DNA of 64,000 bases from assembly GCA_964485395.1 (NCBI GenBank), contig CAZAJF010000003.1:62001-126000 (forward strand), in the 5' to 3' direction. Source of the DNA: JANNSO01 sp964485395 (lineage in GTDB: Bacteria > Spirochaetota > Spirochaetia > Treponematales > UBA12059). Each line of letters opens with the position of its first letter. The first letter of the stretch is position 1. Of the stretch, positions 8,437-16,434 are shown one piece after another. The notes under the pieces were generated by a model. It worked only from the letters and a program-made list of their open reading frames with translations. It made no database searches and was not told the DNA's origin. Both the position numbers and the translations under genes were made by a program.

Positions 8437-9147
8437 ATGAGCCTGCTCGAGCTCGAAGAAGTCCATACATACTACGGCGCCATCCATGCGCTCAAGGGAA
8501 TCTCGCTGAAGGTCGAAGAAGGCGAGATCGTAACGCTGATCGGCTCCAACGGGGCCGGAAAGACCACGACGCTTAAATCCATTTCCGGTCTGCTCCATTG
8601 CAAGAAGGGTAAGGTTCTGCTGAACGGAAAGAATATTTCAGCCATGCCGGCCCATCTCGTGCACAAGGAAGGCATCGATCTCGTGCCGGAAGGGCGGGGA
8701 ATATTCCCGCGCCTTACGGTTCTCGAGAACTTGGAAATGGGCGCGTATCTGGTTCGCAGCCGCGCGGAGATAAAGAAGCGCGTCGAGTATGCCTTCGGCC
8801 TGTTTCCGCGCCTCAAGGAACGCGTCGACCAAAAGGGCGGTACGCTGTCCGGCGGCGAGCAGCAAATGCTCGCCACCGCGCGCGGCCTTATGTCCGATCC
8901 GAAGATCCTGCTTTTAGACGAGCCTTCCATGGGCTTGGCGCCGGTTCTGGTGGATCAGATTTTCGAAATCATCAAGGAACTGAACGCCCGGGGGACGACG
9001 ATCCTGCTCATTGAGCAGAACGCGCTCATGGCGCTCTCGATCGCGCATCGCGGCTACGTGCTGCAGACGGGAAGCATCGTCTTGGCCGACACCGCCCTGA
9101 ACCTGCAGAAGGACGAGATGGTGCGCAAGGCGTATCTGGGAATTTAA
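8437..9147 (+). CDS. livF: Branched-chain amino-acid ABC transporter ATP-binding protein LivF
   Basis: Second Liv ATPase, 236 aa, a typical LivF length. I chose the ATG at 8437 with GGGGGAAG just upstream; a start at 8392 would add residues translated out of livG. Walker A is GSNGAGKTTT, followed by the LivF hallmark EGRGIFPRLTVLENLEMGA, signature LSGGEQQM and Walker B ILLLDEPSMGLAP. It is the last gene of the livJHMGF operon; a stem-loop follows within 10 bp. Confidence 0.95.
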   Translation: MSLLELEEVHTYYGAIHALKGISLKVEEGEIVTLIGSNGAGKTTTLKSISGLLHCKKGKVLLNGKNISAMPAHLVHKEGIDLVPEGRGIFPRLTVLENLEMGAYLVRSRAEIKKRVEYAFGLFPRLKERVDQKGGTLSGGEQQMLATARGLMSDPKILLLDEPSMGLAPVLVDQIFEIIKELNARGTTILLIEQNALMALSIAHRGYVLQTGSIVLADTALNLQKDEMVRKAYLGI

Positions 9148-9155
9148 AATAACCT

Positions 9156-9191
9156 GCTTGCTGCGCGGGAGCATTTTTCCGCACAGCAAGC
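9156..9191. terminator. Stem-loop between convergent livF and the minus-strand operon
   Basis: GCTTGCTGCGCGG (9156-9168) pairs with CCGCACAGCAAGC (9179-9191) with one mismatch. The loop itself contains TTTTT, but no T-tract follows the stem on either strand. It lies between convergent stops (9147 plus, 9203 minus), so it probably limits readthrough both ways. Confidence 0.5.
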
Positions 9192-9202
9192 CGCATTCGC
9201 CG

Positions 9203-9778
9203 CTATTGGCTCGTTCCGCAACCGTTGATGTGTTGCCGCAATTCCATAAGCTGCATCGCGAGATCCAGGACATCCGGAAGCAATTCCCTTAGTTCGGAAG
9301 GACTTATCTCCTTGTCTTCCGCGCGTTCGCGCATTCGCTCCAATAGCCTGCGCAGGGGCCATTCGCTAATTACCTTAAGGTGGGTCCTGATATCCGAGGC
9401 CGAATCGTGCCGGATTTTCTTTCGCATGTGCCACAGTAGGCCGGAGCGTTTAACCCAGAATGTTTTTTCCTCGCCCGGAATTGTCATTTCCTGCTCGGGG
9501 TTCGTAATTTCGGGATTGGCCGCGATAAGGGCTTGAAATATCGCCCCTATCGCGGCATTCAACATTTCATCGCAATGATCTCGGAGAGAAGCCCGTTCCT
9601 GGCCCAGGATTTTTTTATCTTTCGAGAAAAACTTCACGTAATCTTCCTGCATCCACGCGAAAACCGCGAGAAGCCGCTTGATGCGGGCAATGAAGCTGTC
9701 GGGGATATTAGCGGGAATAGGCAATCCGACTCTGCCTCGAGCCTCCATTATCGAATTTTTATCCAGGAATATTTCCAT
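9203..9778 (-). CDS. Hypothetical protein, helical, 191 aa
   Basis: I do not recognise a family. The start at 9778 (MEIFLDKN...) was chosen for AAGGAG directly upstream; the longer frame to 9841 would run into the preceding gene. The sequence is predominantly alpha-helical and charged, with ARIKRLLAVFAWMQEDYVKFF near 28-50, and then segments rich in Arg/Glu (RRLLERMRERAEDKE). There is no signal peptide or membrane helix, so it is cytosolic. The gene starts 16 bp downstream of the YeiH-type exporter and is probably co-transcribed with it. Confidence 0.6.
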   Translation of the reverse strand: MEIFLDKNSIMEARGRVGLPIPANIPDSFIARIKRLLAVFAWMQEDYVKFFSKDKKILGQERASLRDHCDEMLNAAIGAIFQALIAANPEITNPEQEMTIPGEEKTFWVKRSGLLWHMRKKIRHDSASDIRTHLKVISEWPLRRLLERMRERAEDKEISPSELRELLPDVLDLAMQLMELRQHINGCGTSQ

Positions 9779-9794
9779 AGTTGCTCCTTCCTGC

Positions 9795-10820
9795 TTACAG
9801 GATTTCCATATATTTTTGGACGGCGAGAGAAACCACCGCAACCGCGAACCAGCAACCTAAACCCAGCAGGATCGGCTTGATGCCGTTTTTCAGGAGCTTT
9901 GCCAGATTGGTGTTGAGGCCTATCGCCGACATTGCCATGACGATGAGGAATTTTCCGGTGAGAACCAAATTGCCTGAAACCTCCCGGGGAATCGGCAGGA
10001 CGGTGTTCAGGATGGCAGTTGCGATGAAACCCAGCACGAACCACGGAAATATCCTGGCAAAGCTGAAGCTTCCGGCGGGCTTAGCCTCCCCCTGCAGTTT
10101 GTCGCGGCGGCTTCCGTACACGGTAAGCGCCAGCGTGACGGGCACGATCATCAGCGTTCTCGTCAGCTTGACGACCGTCGCGAAAGCCAGTGCCGTATCG
10201 TTGCCCGAGTAGGTGCTCCAAGCCGTGCCCGCCGCCACGACGGACGATGTGTCGTTGATAGCGGTACCCGCCCACATTCCAAAACCGGTGTCGCCGAGGC
10301 CTATCGCGCGGCCAAGGTAAGGAAAAATAAAAACGGCCACTACGTTGAATAGGAATATCGTGGAGATGGCGTGGGCTACGTCCTCGTCCTTCGCGCGAAT
10401 AATCGGGGCCGTTGCGGCGATCGCCGAGCCTCCGCATATGGCCGTGCCCACGCCTATGAGCACGGTCGTGGTAGCAGGAAGCCTGAGCGTCTTGCCCAAT
10501 AAAAAAGCCGTCAGGAACGCCGCCGCCAGCGTAAAAAGCATGACGAACAGGGACTGGCTCCCCACTTCGGCGATGCGGTGGAGGTTCATCTCGAAACCCA
10601 GCAGTATAATGGAATATTGGAGCAGTTTTTTTGACGTAAACTTGATGCCAGCTCCCGGATCCACGGGCCCGAAGCGAAGTCGCGGGAATATCGCCGAGAT
10701 GACTATTCCCAGGACCATGCCGATGACGGGCCCGCCGATTACCGGGACGGTCCTTCCGAGGAACCAGGAAGGCAGGGCTATGGCAAGACAGAGCGTGATA
10801 CCGACAAGGGTTGCGGGCAT
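9795..10820 (-). CDS. YeiH/UPF0324 family putative sulfate exporter
   Basis: Integral membrane protein of the YeiH family (Cons_hypoth698), 341 aa from the ATG at 10820, chosen because GGAGG lies just upstream. Landmarks are GPVIGMVLGIVIS near the N-terminus, the long GVGTAICGGSAIAATAPII helix and the WAGTAINDTSSVVAAG motif, both diagnostic. About ten hydrophobic helices are visible. The family is annotated as a putative sulfate or sulfonate exporter, but experimental support is thin and the true substrate here is unknown. Confidence 0.88.
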   Translation of the reverse strand: MPATLVGITLCLAIALPSWFLGRTVPVIGGPVIGMVLGIVISAIFPRLRFGPVDPGAGIKFTSKKLLQYSIILLGFEMNLHRIAEVGSQSLFVMLFTLAAAFLTAFLLGKTLRLPATTTVLIGVGTAICGGSAIAATAPIIRAKDEDVAHAISTIFLFNVVAVFIFPYLGRAIGLGDTGFGMWAGTAINDTSSVVAAGTAWSTYSGNDTALAFATVVKLTRTLMIVPVTLALTVYGSRRDKLQGEAKPAGSFSFARIFPWFVLGFIATAILNTVLPIPREVSGNLVLTGKFLIVMAMSAIGLNTNLAKLLKNGIKPILLGLGCWFAVAVVSLAVQKYMEIL

Positions 10821-10921
10821 AGAATCCTCCACGGGCGTGCCGGGATAGTATACGTAAACGGTGCGCAAGTCAAATCGATGCCCCTTGGCCGCCGCCGGGG
10901 CCTGTGCTAAAGTGTAGCCCT

Positions 10922-11506
10922 ATGGAAACACTGGATGAGGCCGAATATTCCCGCAGGGAATTCAGGAATATCGATTGGTCGGGCGCCGACCTTTCCGGGA
11001 TTGAATTCGATGAATGCTCGTTCTTCGGCTGCAATTTCTCCGAAAGCGCGCTGGAAGGCTCCCTTTTTGACGGCTGCCGGTTCGAGGAATGCAACCTGAG
11101 CAACCCGAAGACGAAAAAATCGCGATTCATCGATGCGTCCTTCGCCAACTGCAAGCTCATGGGCGTTAACTTTTATTCCTGCGACCAAACGCTCCTGGAC
11201 GCGCAGTTTACGGGCTGCAAGATGACCACCTGCAATTTTTCGGACCTGTCCATGAAAAAATCCGTCTTTCGCTCCTGCGAGATACGGGACTCGTATTTTC
11301 AGAATACGTTCCTGCAGGACGCGGATTTTTCCAACTCGGTATTTTCAAACACCTTGTTCCATAACTCCGATCTGCAGAAAGCGTCGTTTTACAAGGCTCG
11401 CGGCTACGCCATAGACCCTAGGGTGAATAAAGTGCAAAAAGCCGTTTTTTCCGTCCCCGACGTTTTAGCCTTGGTGGAAAGCTTCAATATAATACTGCGC
11501 GATTGA
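10922..11506 (+). CDS. Pentapeptide-repeat protein (Qnr-like fold)
   Basis: 194 aa cytosolic protein made almost entirely of A(D/N)LxX-type pentapeptides (GADLSGIEFDECSFFGCNF ..., FQNTFLQDADFSNSVFSN). This predicts a right-handed quadrilateral beta-helix. Like Qnr and YjbI-type proteins it ends in a non-repeat tail (YAIDPRVNKVQKAVFSVPD-x-LAL) of the sort that forms a dimerising helix. The start at 10922 is preferred to 10904 because it begins the repeat-bearing protein, but no good ribosome site is visible for either. Members of this fold can mimic DNA and protect gyrase; whether this one does cannot be seen from sequence. Confidence 0.8.
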   Translation: METLDEAEYSRREFRNIDWSGADLSGIEFDECSFFGCNFSESALEGSLFDGCRFEECNLSNPKTKKSRFIDASFANCKLMGVNFYSCDQTLLDAQFTGCKMTTCNFSDLSMKKSVFRSCEIRDSYFQNTFLQDADFSNSVFSNTLFHNSDLQKASFYKARGYAIDPRVNKVQKAVFSVPDVLALVESFNIILRD

Positions 11507-11600
11507 GAATCCGGAAATTTACCATAGATCGTTGCGGTAATCGCTTTCGTGGCTTATCATTATTTCCGCAGGCAATTTGAGAGCGTCGGGAGGAACATCT

Positions 11601-12617
11601 ATGTTTGGAATCAAGTTCGTCAAGTTTGAGCCGTCTGATTTCGTCTATAGGATCAAGCACGGCAAGACGATCGAGTCCGGTCCGGGATTGTCGTTCTGGT
11701 ACTGGGCGCCTTCAACATCCATATTGCGAATTCCGGTGGAGAGCCGCAACGCGCCGTTCATCTTCGAGGAGATAACGGTGGATTACCAGAGCGTGTCCAT
11801 CCAGGGCGAGGTGATATACAGAATCGCCGATCCGGCCAAGATCAAGGACAACATAAATTTCTCCATAGACAGCAGAACCCTGTATTACCTGTCCGAGGGG
11901 CAGGAGAAAATCGGGCAGCAGATAATCAACATTACAAAAACTATTGCCAAGCGCGACATAGAGAAACGCGCGCTGAAGGAAATGCTCCGCTCGGCCGACC
12001 AGCTTACCAAAGTAATCAGCACGGCCCTCGCCGGGGAGGAATACATCAGCAGCCTGGGCATCGAGATTACCAACGTCAGCATCCTGGCCATAACCCCCGG
12101 CAGCGATACCGCCCGCGCCCTGGAAGCCTCGGCGCGCGAGCAGATTCTCAAGGAGGCGGACGACGCGATCTACGAGCGGCGCAATTTTTCAGTGGAGCAG
12201 GAGCGGCGCATCAAGGAAAACGAGCTGAACACGGAAATAGCCATCGAGAACAAGAAGAGGCAGATTCGGGAAGCGCAGATGGAGGCAGAGCGGGCCATCA
12301 AGCAGAAAGAGCACCAGCTTGCCGCCGAGGAGATGAGTTTCAGGATTTCGCAGGAAAAGGAGCGGGAGACGCTCGCCGTTCAGGAATCCTCCAACCGCAA
12401 GATAGAGGCGGATGCCCGCGCCTATTCCCTTGGGGCGGTAATGAAGACTTTGGCCGGCGTGAATCCCGATATCCTGCGGGCGCTCACCATGACGGGCATG
12501 AAGCCTGAGCAGCTGATAGCCTCCGCCTTCGAGACGCTGTCCAAGAGCGCGGGCAAGATAGGCGAGCTGAATATATCGCCTGACCTGCTTTCCTCGCTCA
12601 TGAAAGCCCCCAAGTAA
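11601..12617 (+). CDS. SPFH/band-7 domain protein
   Basis: 338 aa. The start at 11601 follows GGGAGG. Residues about 10-180 form the SPFH (stomatin/prohibitin/flotillin/HflK-C) domain: VRIPVESRNAPF-like strand, YQSVSIQGEVIYRIADPAKI, and the ITNVSILAITPGSDTARALEASAREQIL exit helix. Residues about 180-270 are a long charged coiled coil (ERRNFSVEQERRIKENELNTEIAIENKKRQ...). No N-terminal membrane helix is visible, so association with the membrane would be peripheral or via partners. It is translationally coupled (TAATG) to the NAD-kinase-fold protein, which suggests a functional pair. Confidence 0.85.
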   Translation: MFGIKFVKFEPSDFVYRIKHGKTIESGPGLSFWYWAPSTSILRIPVESRNAPFIFEEITVDYQSVSIQGEVIYRIADPAKIKDNINFSIDSRTLYYLSEGQEKIGQQIINITKTIAKRDIEKRALKEMLRSADQLTKVISTALAGEEYISSLGIEITNVSILAITPGSDTARALEASAREQILKEADDAIYERRNFSVEQERRIKENELNTEIAIENKKRQIREAQMEAERAIKQKEHQLAAEEMSFRISQEKERETLAVQESSNRKIEADARAYSLGAVMKTLAGVNPDILRALTMTGMKPEQLIASAFETLSKSAGKIGELNISPDLLSSLMKAPK

Positions 12618-13582
12618 TGGCGCTTACCACGAGAAAAGTGGTTATAATTAAAAAACCTACGAGGCTCGACCACCTGGTGGCGCGCTTCAATACGGTTCAG
12701 CAGGTTAAATTCTACATTGAACATATAGAAGGCGATTTCGCCGATTACGAGAACGAGCACCGAAACTATTATGCGGCCCTGGAGATTTTAAGCCGGAACG
12801 TCGGGAAGGTTTCCCGCTTGCATCTCGTGGACTGGGCCCAGGTGCCCAATTACCAATTCGGCGCGGACGACGTGGTGGCGACCATAGGGCAGGATGGAAT
12901 CATCGCAAATACCCTGAAGTACCTGAACTCGCAGCTGATCATCGGGTTCAACCCGGACAAGGCGAGGTGGGACGGCGGTCTTGCGCAGTTCGATCCCGGC
13001 GAGGCGGCGGAGGCGATAGTCGCATGTTTCGCGGAGCGCATCGCCGTCAAGATGATCACCAAAGCCGTCGTGGAGCTGTCGGACAGGCAGAGCCTGCACG
13101 CGGTCAACGATTTTTTCGTCGGGGTGGCGAATCATTCTTCCGCCCGTTATAAAATTCGATTCCGGGACTCGGAGGAATTTCACTCGTCCAGCGGCATCGT
13201 GGTTTCCACGCCGCTGGGCAGATCGGCCTGGATGAAAAGCATTTTAACCGGAGCCAGCGCGATAAGCGATCGGGCATCGGGAAAGAAGCTGAAGGCAAAG
13301 ACAGAGGCCGCTGCGGGCAAGCCGGCTGCCGAGGGCGGATCCTGGGACGACGACTGCCTGTATTTCGCGGTGCGGGAACCGTTTCCCAGCGTCAGCAGCA
13401 AAACCGAGCTTGTCTACGGCAAGATCCTGAAAGCGGGCGAATTCAGCGTCGAGTCGAAAATGGGCGAAAATGGACTTATTTTCAGTGACGGCGTGCAAAA
13501 CGACAAACTGAACTTCAACTATTCAATACGGGCAAAATTCGGGATCGCCAAGGAAAAAGGGCGTCTGGGCGTGCGGTCATAG
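12617..13582 (+). CDS. NAD(+)-kinase-fold protein coupled to an SPFH protein
   Basis: 321 aa, no signal peptide. It opens with a Rossmann-like strand (RKVVIIKKPTRLDHL). The motif VVATIGQDGIIANTLKYL (about 86-103) sits where NAD kinases carry GGDGT, and AVNDFFVG followed by SSSGIVVSTPLGRSAWMKS (about 187-205) matches the kinase pattern 'ALNE ... GDGLIVSTPTGSTAYSLS'. The first Gly of GGDG is Ile-Gly-Gln and the Thr/Ser after the Asp-Gly is Ile, so phosphotransfer may be altered or lost. Residues about 215-245 form a low-complexity Lys/Ala linker. The ATG overlaps the SPFH stop. Assignment to the fold is by eye; substrate unknown. Confidence 0.62.
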   Translation: MALTTRKVVIIKKPTRLDHLVARFNTVQQVKFYIEHIEGDFADYENEHRNYYAALEILSRNVGKVSRLHLVDWAQVPNYQFGADDVVATIGQDGIIANTLKYLNSQLIIGFNPDKARWDGGLAQFDPGEAAEAIVACFAERIAVKMITKAVVELSDRQSLHAVNDFFVGVANHSSARYKIRFRDSEEFHSSSGIVVSTPLGRSAWMKSILTGASAISDRASGKKLKAKTEAAAGKPAAEGGSWDDDCLYFAVREPFPSVSSKTELVYGKILKAGEFSVESKMGENGLIFSDGVQNDKLNFNYSIRAKFGIAKEKGRLGVRS

Positions 13583-13608
13583 CAAAAAAAGAAAAAAACA
13601 AATTTAAT

Positions 13609-13637
13609 TTGACGTAAAAACTGATGCATGATACTGT
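13609..13637 (+). promoter_or_regulatory. Predicted sigma70 promoter of the dpp operon
   Basis: TTGACG (13609-13614), 17-bp spacer, TACTGT (13632-13637). It lies 90 bp upstream of the binding-protein start in an AT-rich stretch after the NAD-kinase-like gene. The perfect palindrome beginning at 13640 would cover the transcription start. Confidence 0.55.
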
Positions 13638-13639
13638 GT

Positions 13640-13672
13640 ACTTATGGCCATGGCTAATATATGGCCATAAGT
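13640..13672. promoter_or_regulatory. 12-bp perfect inverted repeat at the dpp transcription start (operator or 5' UTR hairpin)
   Basis: ACTTATGGCCAT (13640-13651) and ATGGCCATAAGT (13661-13672) are exact reverse complements separated by 9 bases. The arms start 3 bp after the predicted -10 box. Position and symmetry fit a repressor operator for a dimeric regulator. The regulator gene at 20472 is one candidate to bind it (inference). Confidence 0.6.
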
Positions 13673-13726
13673 AAACGGCTCTTCATAGCGCATGTGTCGT
13701 TATGAAATCATATTATCAGGAGAAAC

Positions 13727-15232
13727 ATGATGAAAAAGATACTCGGCATCGGTATCATCCTCGCGTTGACGGTGCTCTTTCTGCCATCGGCAAAGGCCCC
13801 GGTCACGGATACGCTCTTCGTAGCCACGGCTTATGACGCAAAATCGCTCGACCCGACCTTGACCAACGATGTGGCCTCGTCCAACATCATGTGCGAGATT
13901 TATGAAAACCTCGTACAGCTCAACGATAAAGGCGAAGTGATCCCCATGCTCGCCGAGTCCTTCAAGCAGCTTGACCCCGTAAGCTACGAGTTCAAGCTCA
14001 GAAAAGGCGTCAAGTTTCACAATGGCGAGGAAATGAAGGCCAGCGACGTTAAGTTCAGTCTTATCCGCGCGGCCAAGGCCGGTCCCATCGCCCACATAAC
14101 GGGCGAGATCGATACCGAAAGCTTCGTAATTAAAGATAACTATACGATCTCCTTCAAGATCAAGAAACCGATTACAGGATTTCTCGGCGGGCTCATTCTC
14201 TCCGCGGGCAGCATTCTCAGCGAGAAGGCCGTCATAGCCGGCGGCGATAACTACGCCATGAATCCCGTGGGAACCGGTCCTTTTAAATTCGTCAGCTGGA
14301 CGAAGGGCAACATGATCGAGCTCGCCCGCTTTGACGGCTACATTGGAAAGAAGCCAAGTTTCGGCAAGATGGTCATCAAGGTGATTCCCGAACCGACCAA
14401 CCGCGTCATCGAGCTTGAAAGCGGCGGCGTGGACATTGCCTACGAAGTTACCGCCAACGACTTGAAGAGGGTGCAGGATGACGCGAATCTGCAGATCCTG
14501 CGGGTTGTGGACAATTCCACCACCTATATGGGATTCAATACCCAGAAAAAACCGTACAACGATATTCGCGTCCGCCAGGCGATCAGCTATGCCATAAATA
14601 CGCCGCTTGTCATCAAGTCGGTCTGGAGAGGCATCGGCCAGGTTGCCGTCGGCCCCGTCGCTCCGAACGTCAATTTCTCGGATAAATCGCTCAAGCCGCA
14701 TGAATACAACGTGGCCAAGGCCAAGGCGCTTCTCGCCGAGGCGGGATATGCCACCGGTTTCAAGGCGTCGATATGGACGAACGAGAAAAAAGAGCGCGTG
14801 GACATGGCGACGATCATGCAGAGCGAGCTTGCCGAGATCGGCATCACCGTGGACATCAAGGTTCTGGAGTGGGGTGCTTACCTCGACGGCCTGCTCAAGG
14901 GCGAGCACGATATGTTCATCCTCGGATGGAATTGCCAGTCGCCCGACCCCGATGTCGCGCTTTTCGGCCCGTTCCATTCCACGATGAAATCCTCGAACTA
15001 TACCTTGTTCGCGAATCCCGAAGTGGACGGCCTTATTGAAAAGGGCCGCGGAATGGCGAATGGCGCGGAACGACAGGCCGTGTATTACACGATCCAGAAA
15101 AAGATCGTGGAGCAGGCTCCCTGGGTGTTCCTCATGAACGCCGAGCAGGTCGTCGGCGCCAACAAGCGCGTCAGCGGATTCAAGCCCAGCGTATTCGGAT
15201 ATCACATGAAAGCATGGGTTACCTTAAAGTAA
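13727..15232 (+). CDS. Peptide ABC transporter substrate-binding protein (DppA/OppA family, SBP_bac_5)
   Basis: 501 aa extracytoplasmic binding protein of the dipeptide/oligopeptide/nickel class. An AGGAG site precedes the paired ATGATG. The signal peptide (MKKILGIGIILALTVLFLPSAKA) lacks a lipobox Cys, so the mature protein is probably periplasmic rather than lipid-anchored. Family landmarks are LFVATAYDAKSLDPTLTND, SYEFKLRKGVKFHNGEEMKASDVKFSL and AMNPVGTGPFKFVSW. It is the first gene of a seven-gene set containing permeases, ATPases, a peptidase and a regulator, so peptides are the likely cargo. Confidence 0.92.
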   Translation: MMKKILGIGIILALTVLFLPSAKAPVTDTLFVATAYDAKSLDPTLTNDVASSNIMCEIYENLVQLNDKGEVIPMLAESFKQLDPVSYEFKLRKGVKFHNGEEMKASDVKFSLIRAAKAGPIAHITGEIDTESFVIKDNYTISFKIKKPITGFLGGLILSAGSILSEKAVIAGGDNYAMNPVGTGPFKFVSWTKGNMIELARFDGYIGKKPSFGKMVIKVIPEPTNRVIELESGGVDIAYEVTANDLKRVQDDANLQILRVVDNSTTYMGFNTQKKPYNDIRVRQAISYAINTPLVIKSVWRGIGQVAVGPVAPNVNFSDKSLKPHEYNVAKAKALLAEAGYATGFKASIWTNEKKERVDMATIMQSELAEIGITVDIKVLEWGAYLDGLLKGEHDMFILGWNCQSPDPDVALFGPFHSTMKSSNYTLFANPEVDGLIEKGRGMANGAERQAVYYTIQKKIVEQAPWVFLMNAEQVVGANKRVSGFKPSVFGYHMKAWVTLK

Positions 15233-15250
15233 CTTGACTTGGCGGCGCCG

Positions 15251-15350
15251 CCGCTTGCCGGAGGCCGCCGCCGCTTGCCGGTGGTCGCTTCCGCTTGCCG
15301 GTGGTCGCCTCCGCTTGCCGGTGGTCGCCTCCGCTTGCCGGTGGCCGCCG
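15251..15350 (+). repeat. Five tandem copies of a 20-bp GC-rich repeat
   Basis: Exact 20-bp period: each unit begins CCGCTTGCCGG and continues (A/T)GG(C/T)CGC(C/T)(G/T); units start at 15251, 15271, 15291, 15311 and 15331. Units 3 and 4 are identical, and the others differ at a few positions in their second half. There are no spacers, so it is not CRISPR. It fills most of the 254-bp gap between the binding-protein and first permease genes. The rest of that gap (15351-15473) shows nothing recognisable. Confidence 0.92.
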
Positions 15351-15486
15351 CCGTTCTTTTCCGATTCTCCCCGTCAGTCGTAATTTCATGCTCAAAGAAA
15401 CAAGCGGGAAGCCGGTAGCCATGCGGGTTTTCGCGGCCCCCGGGAGCGCTTGACTCAAGCGATCCATAGCTATAGAAGGAGTGGCA

Positions 15487-16416
15487 ATGATAAAATATAT
15501 CTTGCGCAGATTTGTCTTGCTCGTGCCGGTGGTTTTGGGAGTGACCTTCATCGTTTTCTCGCTTTTATACCTTACCCCCGGGGACCCGGCCAGGCTTATC
15601 CTGGGCGAGTCGGCACCCGAGGCGTCGGTCGTGGAGCTGCAGCATCAGATGGGGCTGGACAAGCCGTTCATCGCGCAATACGTGCATTACCTCGACAGGA
15701 TGATCTCTCATCTTGACATCGGTAAATCTTATATAACAAAGCGGCCCGTGCTCCAGGAAATACTCAATTACGCGCCTTCGACCCTGAAGCTGGCGTTTTC
15801 CGCGATGCTGGTGGCGATGATCATCGGCATACCCATCGGGATAATTTCCGCCGTCAAGCAATACTCGATTTTTGACTCGGTGTCCATGGTGTTCGCCCTC
15901 ATAGGCATCTCCATGCCCGTGTTCTGGTTCGGCTTGCTGCTCATCCTGCTTTTCTCGGTGCAGCTGCACTGGCTTCCGGCTTCCGGCTACGGCACACTCA
16001 AGCACATGATACTGCCCGCGATAGCGGTCGGCGCACAGTCAATTTCCGTGCTTGCCCGCATGACGCGCTCCAGCATGCTGGAGGTAATTCGGCAGGATTA
16101 CATCCGCACCGTAAGGGCAAAGGGGCAGAAGGAAATAATCGTCGTGGTAAACCACGCGCTGCGCAACGCGCTGATACCCATCATAACGGTGTTGGGGCTG
16201 CAGTTCGGCGGCCTTTTAGGAGGCGCCATCCTTACGGAATCAATATTCTCAATCCCCGGCGTTGGTCGATTCATGGTGGACGCCATCAAGATGCGCGATT
16301 TCCCCGTCGTACAGGGGGGCGTGCTTTTTATAGCCATAGCATTCAGTCTCGTGAATTTGATCGTGGACCTGTTCTACGCATACGTCGATCCGCGAATCAA
16401 GACACAGTATAAGTAA
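15487..16416 (+). CDS. Dipeptide/oligopeptide ABC transporter permease DppB-like
   Basis: 309 aa inner-membrane subunit. The start ATG at 15487 sits 6 bases after GAAGGAG; the GTG at 15481 directly abuts that site and is unlikely. Typical DppB layout: MIKYILRRFVLLVPVVLGVTFIVF first helix, LTPGDPAR, the LYLTPG loop, the EAA coupling motif (DYIRTVRAKGQKEIIVVVNHALRNALIPI) and LLGGAILTESIFSIPGVGRFMVDAI at the end. Confidence 0.94.
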   Translation: MIKYILRRFVLLVPVVLGVTFIVFSLLYLTPGDPARLILGESAPEASVVELQHQMGLDKPFIAQYVHYLDRMISHLDIGKSYITKRPVLQEILNYAPSTLKLAFSAMLVAMIIGIPIGIISAVKQYSIFDSVSMVFALIGISMPVFWFGLLLILLFSVQLHWLPASGYGTLKHMILPAIAVGAQSISVLARMTRSSMLEVIRQDYIRTVRAKGQKEIIVVVNHALRNALIPIITVLGLQFGGLLGGAILTESIFSIPGVGRFMVDAIKMRDFPVVQGGVLFIAIAFSLVNLIVDLFYAYVDPRIKTQYK

Positions 16417-16434
16417 GCGACCGGGAGGCTAAAA

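Noticed and set aside
10922..11506. Quinolone-resistance gene (Qnr)
   Set aside because: The pentapeptide-repeat fold is similar, but sequence identity by eye is low and the fold is used by many unrelated proteins.
13700..15205. A 501-codon minus-strand frame almost exactly mirroring dppA
   Set aside because: The sense strand encodes a clear peptide-binding protein. The antisense frame arises from high GC at third positions.
15251..15350. Possible CRISPR array
   Set aside because: The units are contiguous 20-bp copies with no spacers and no cas genes in the window. The same applies to the 17-bp repeats at 56583-56667.
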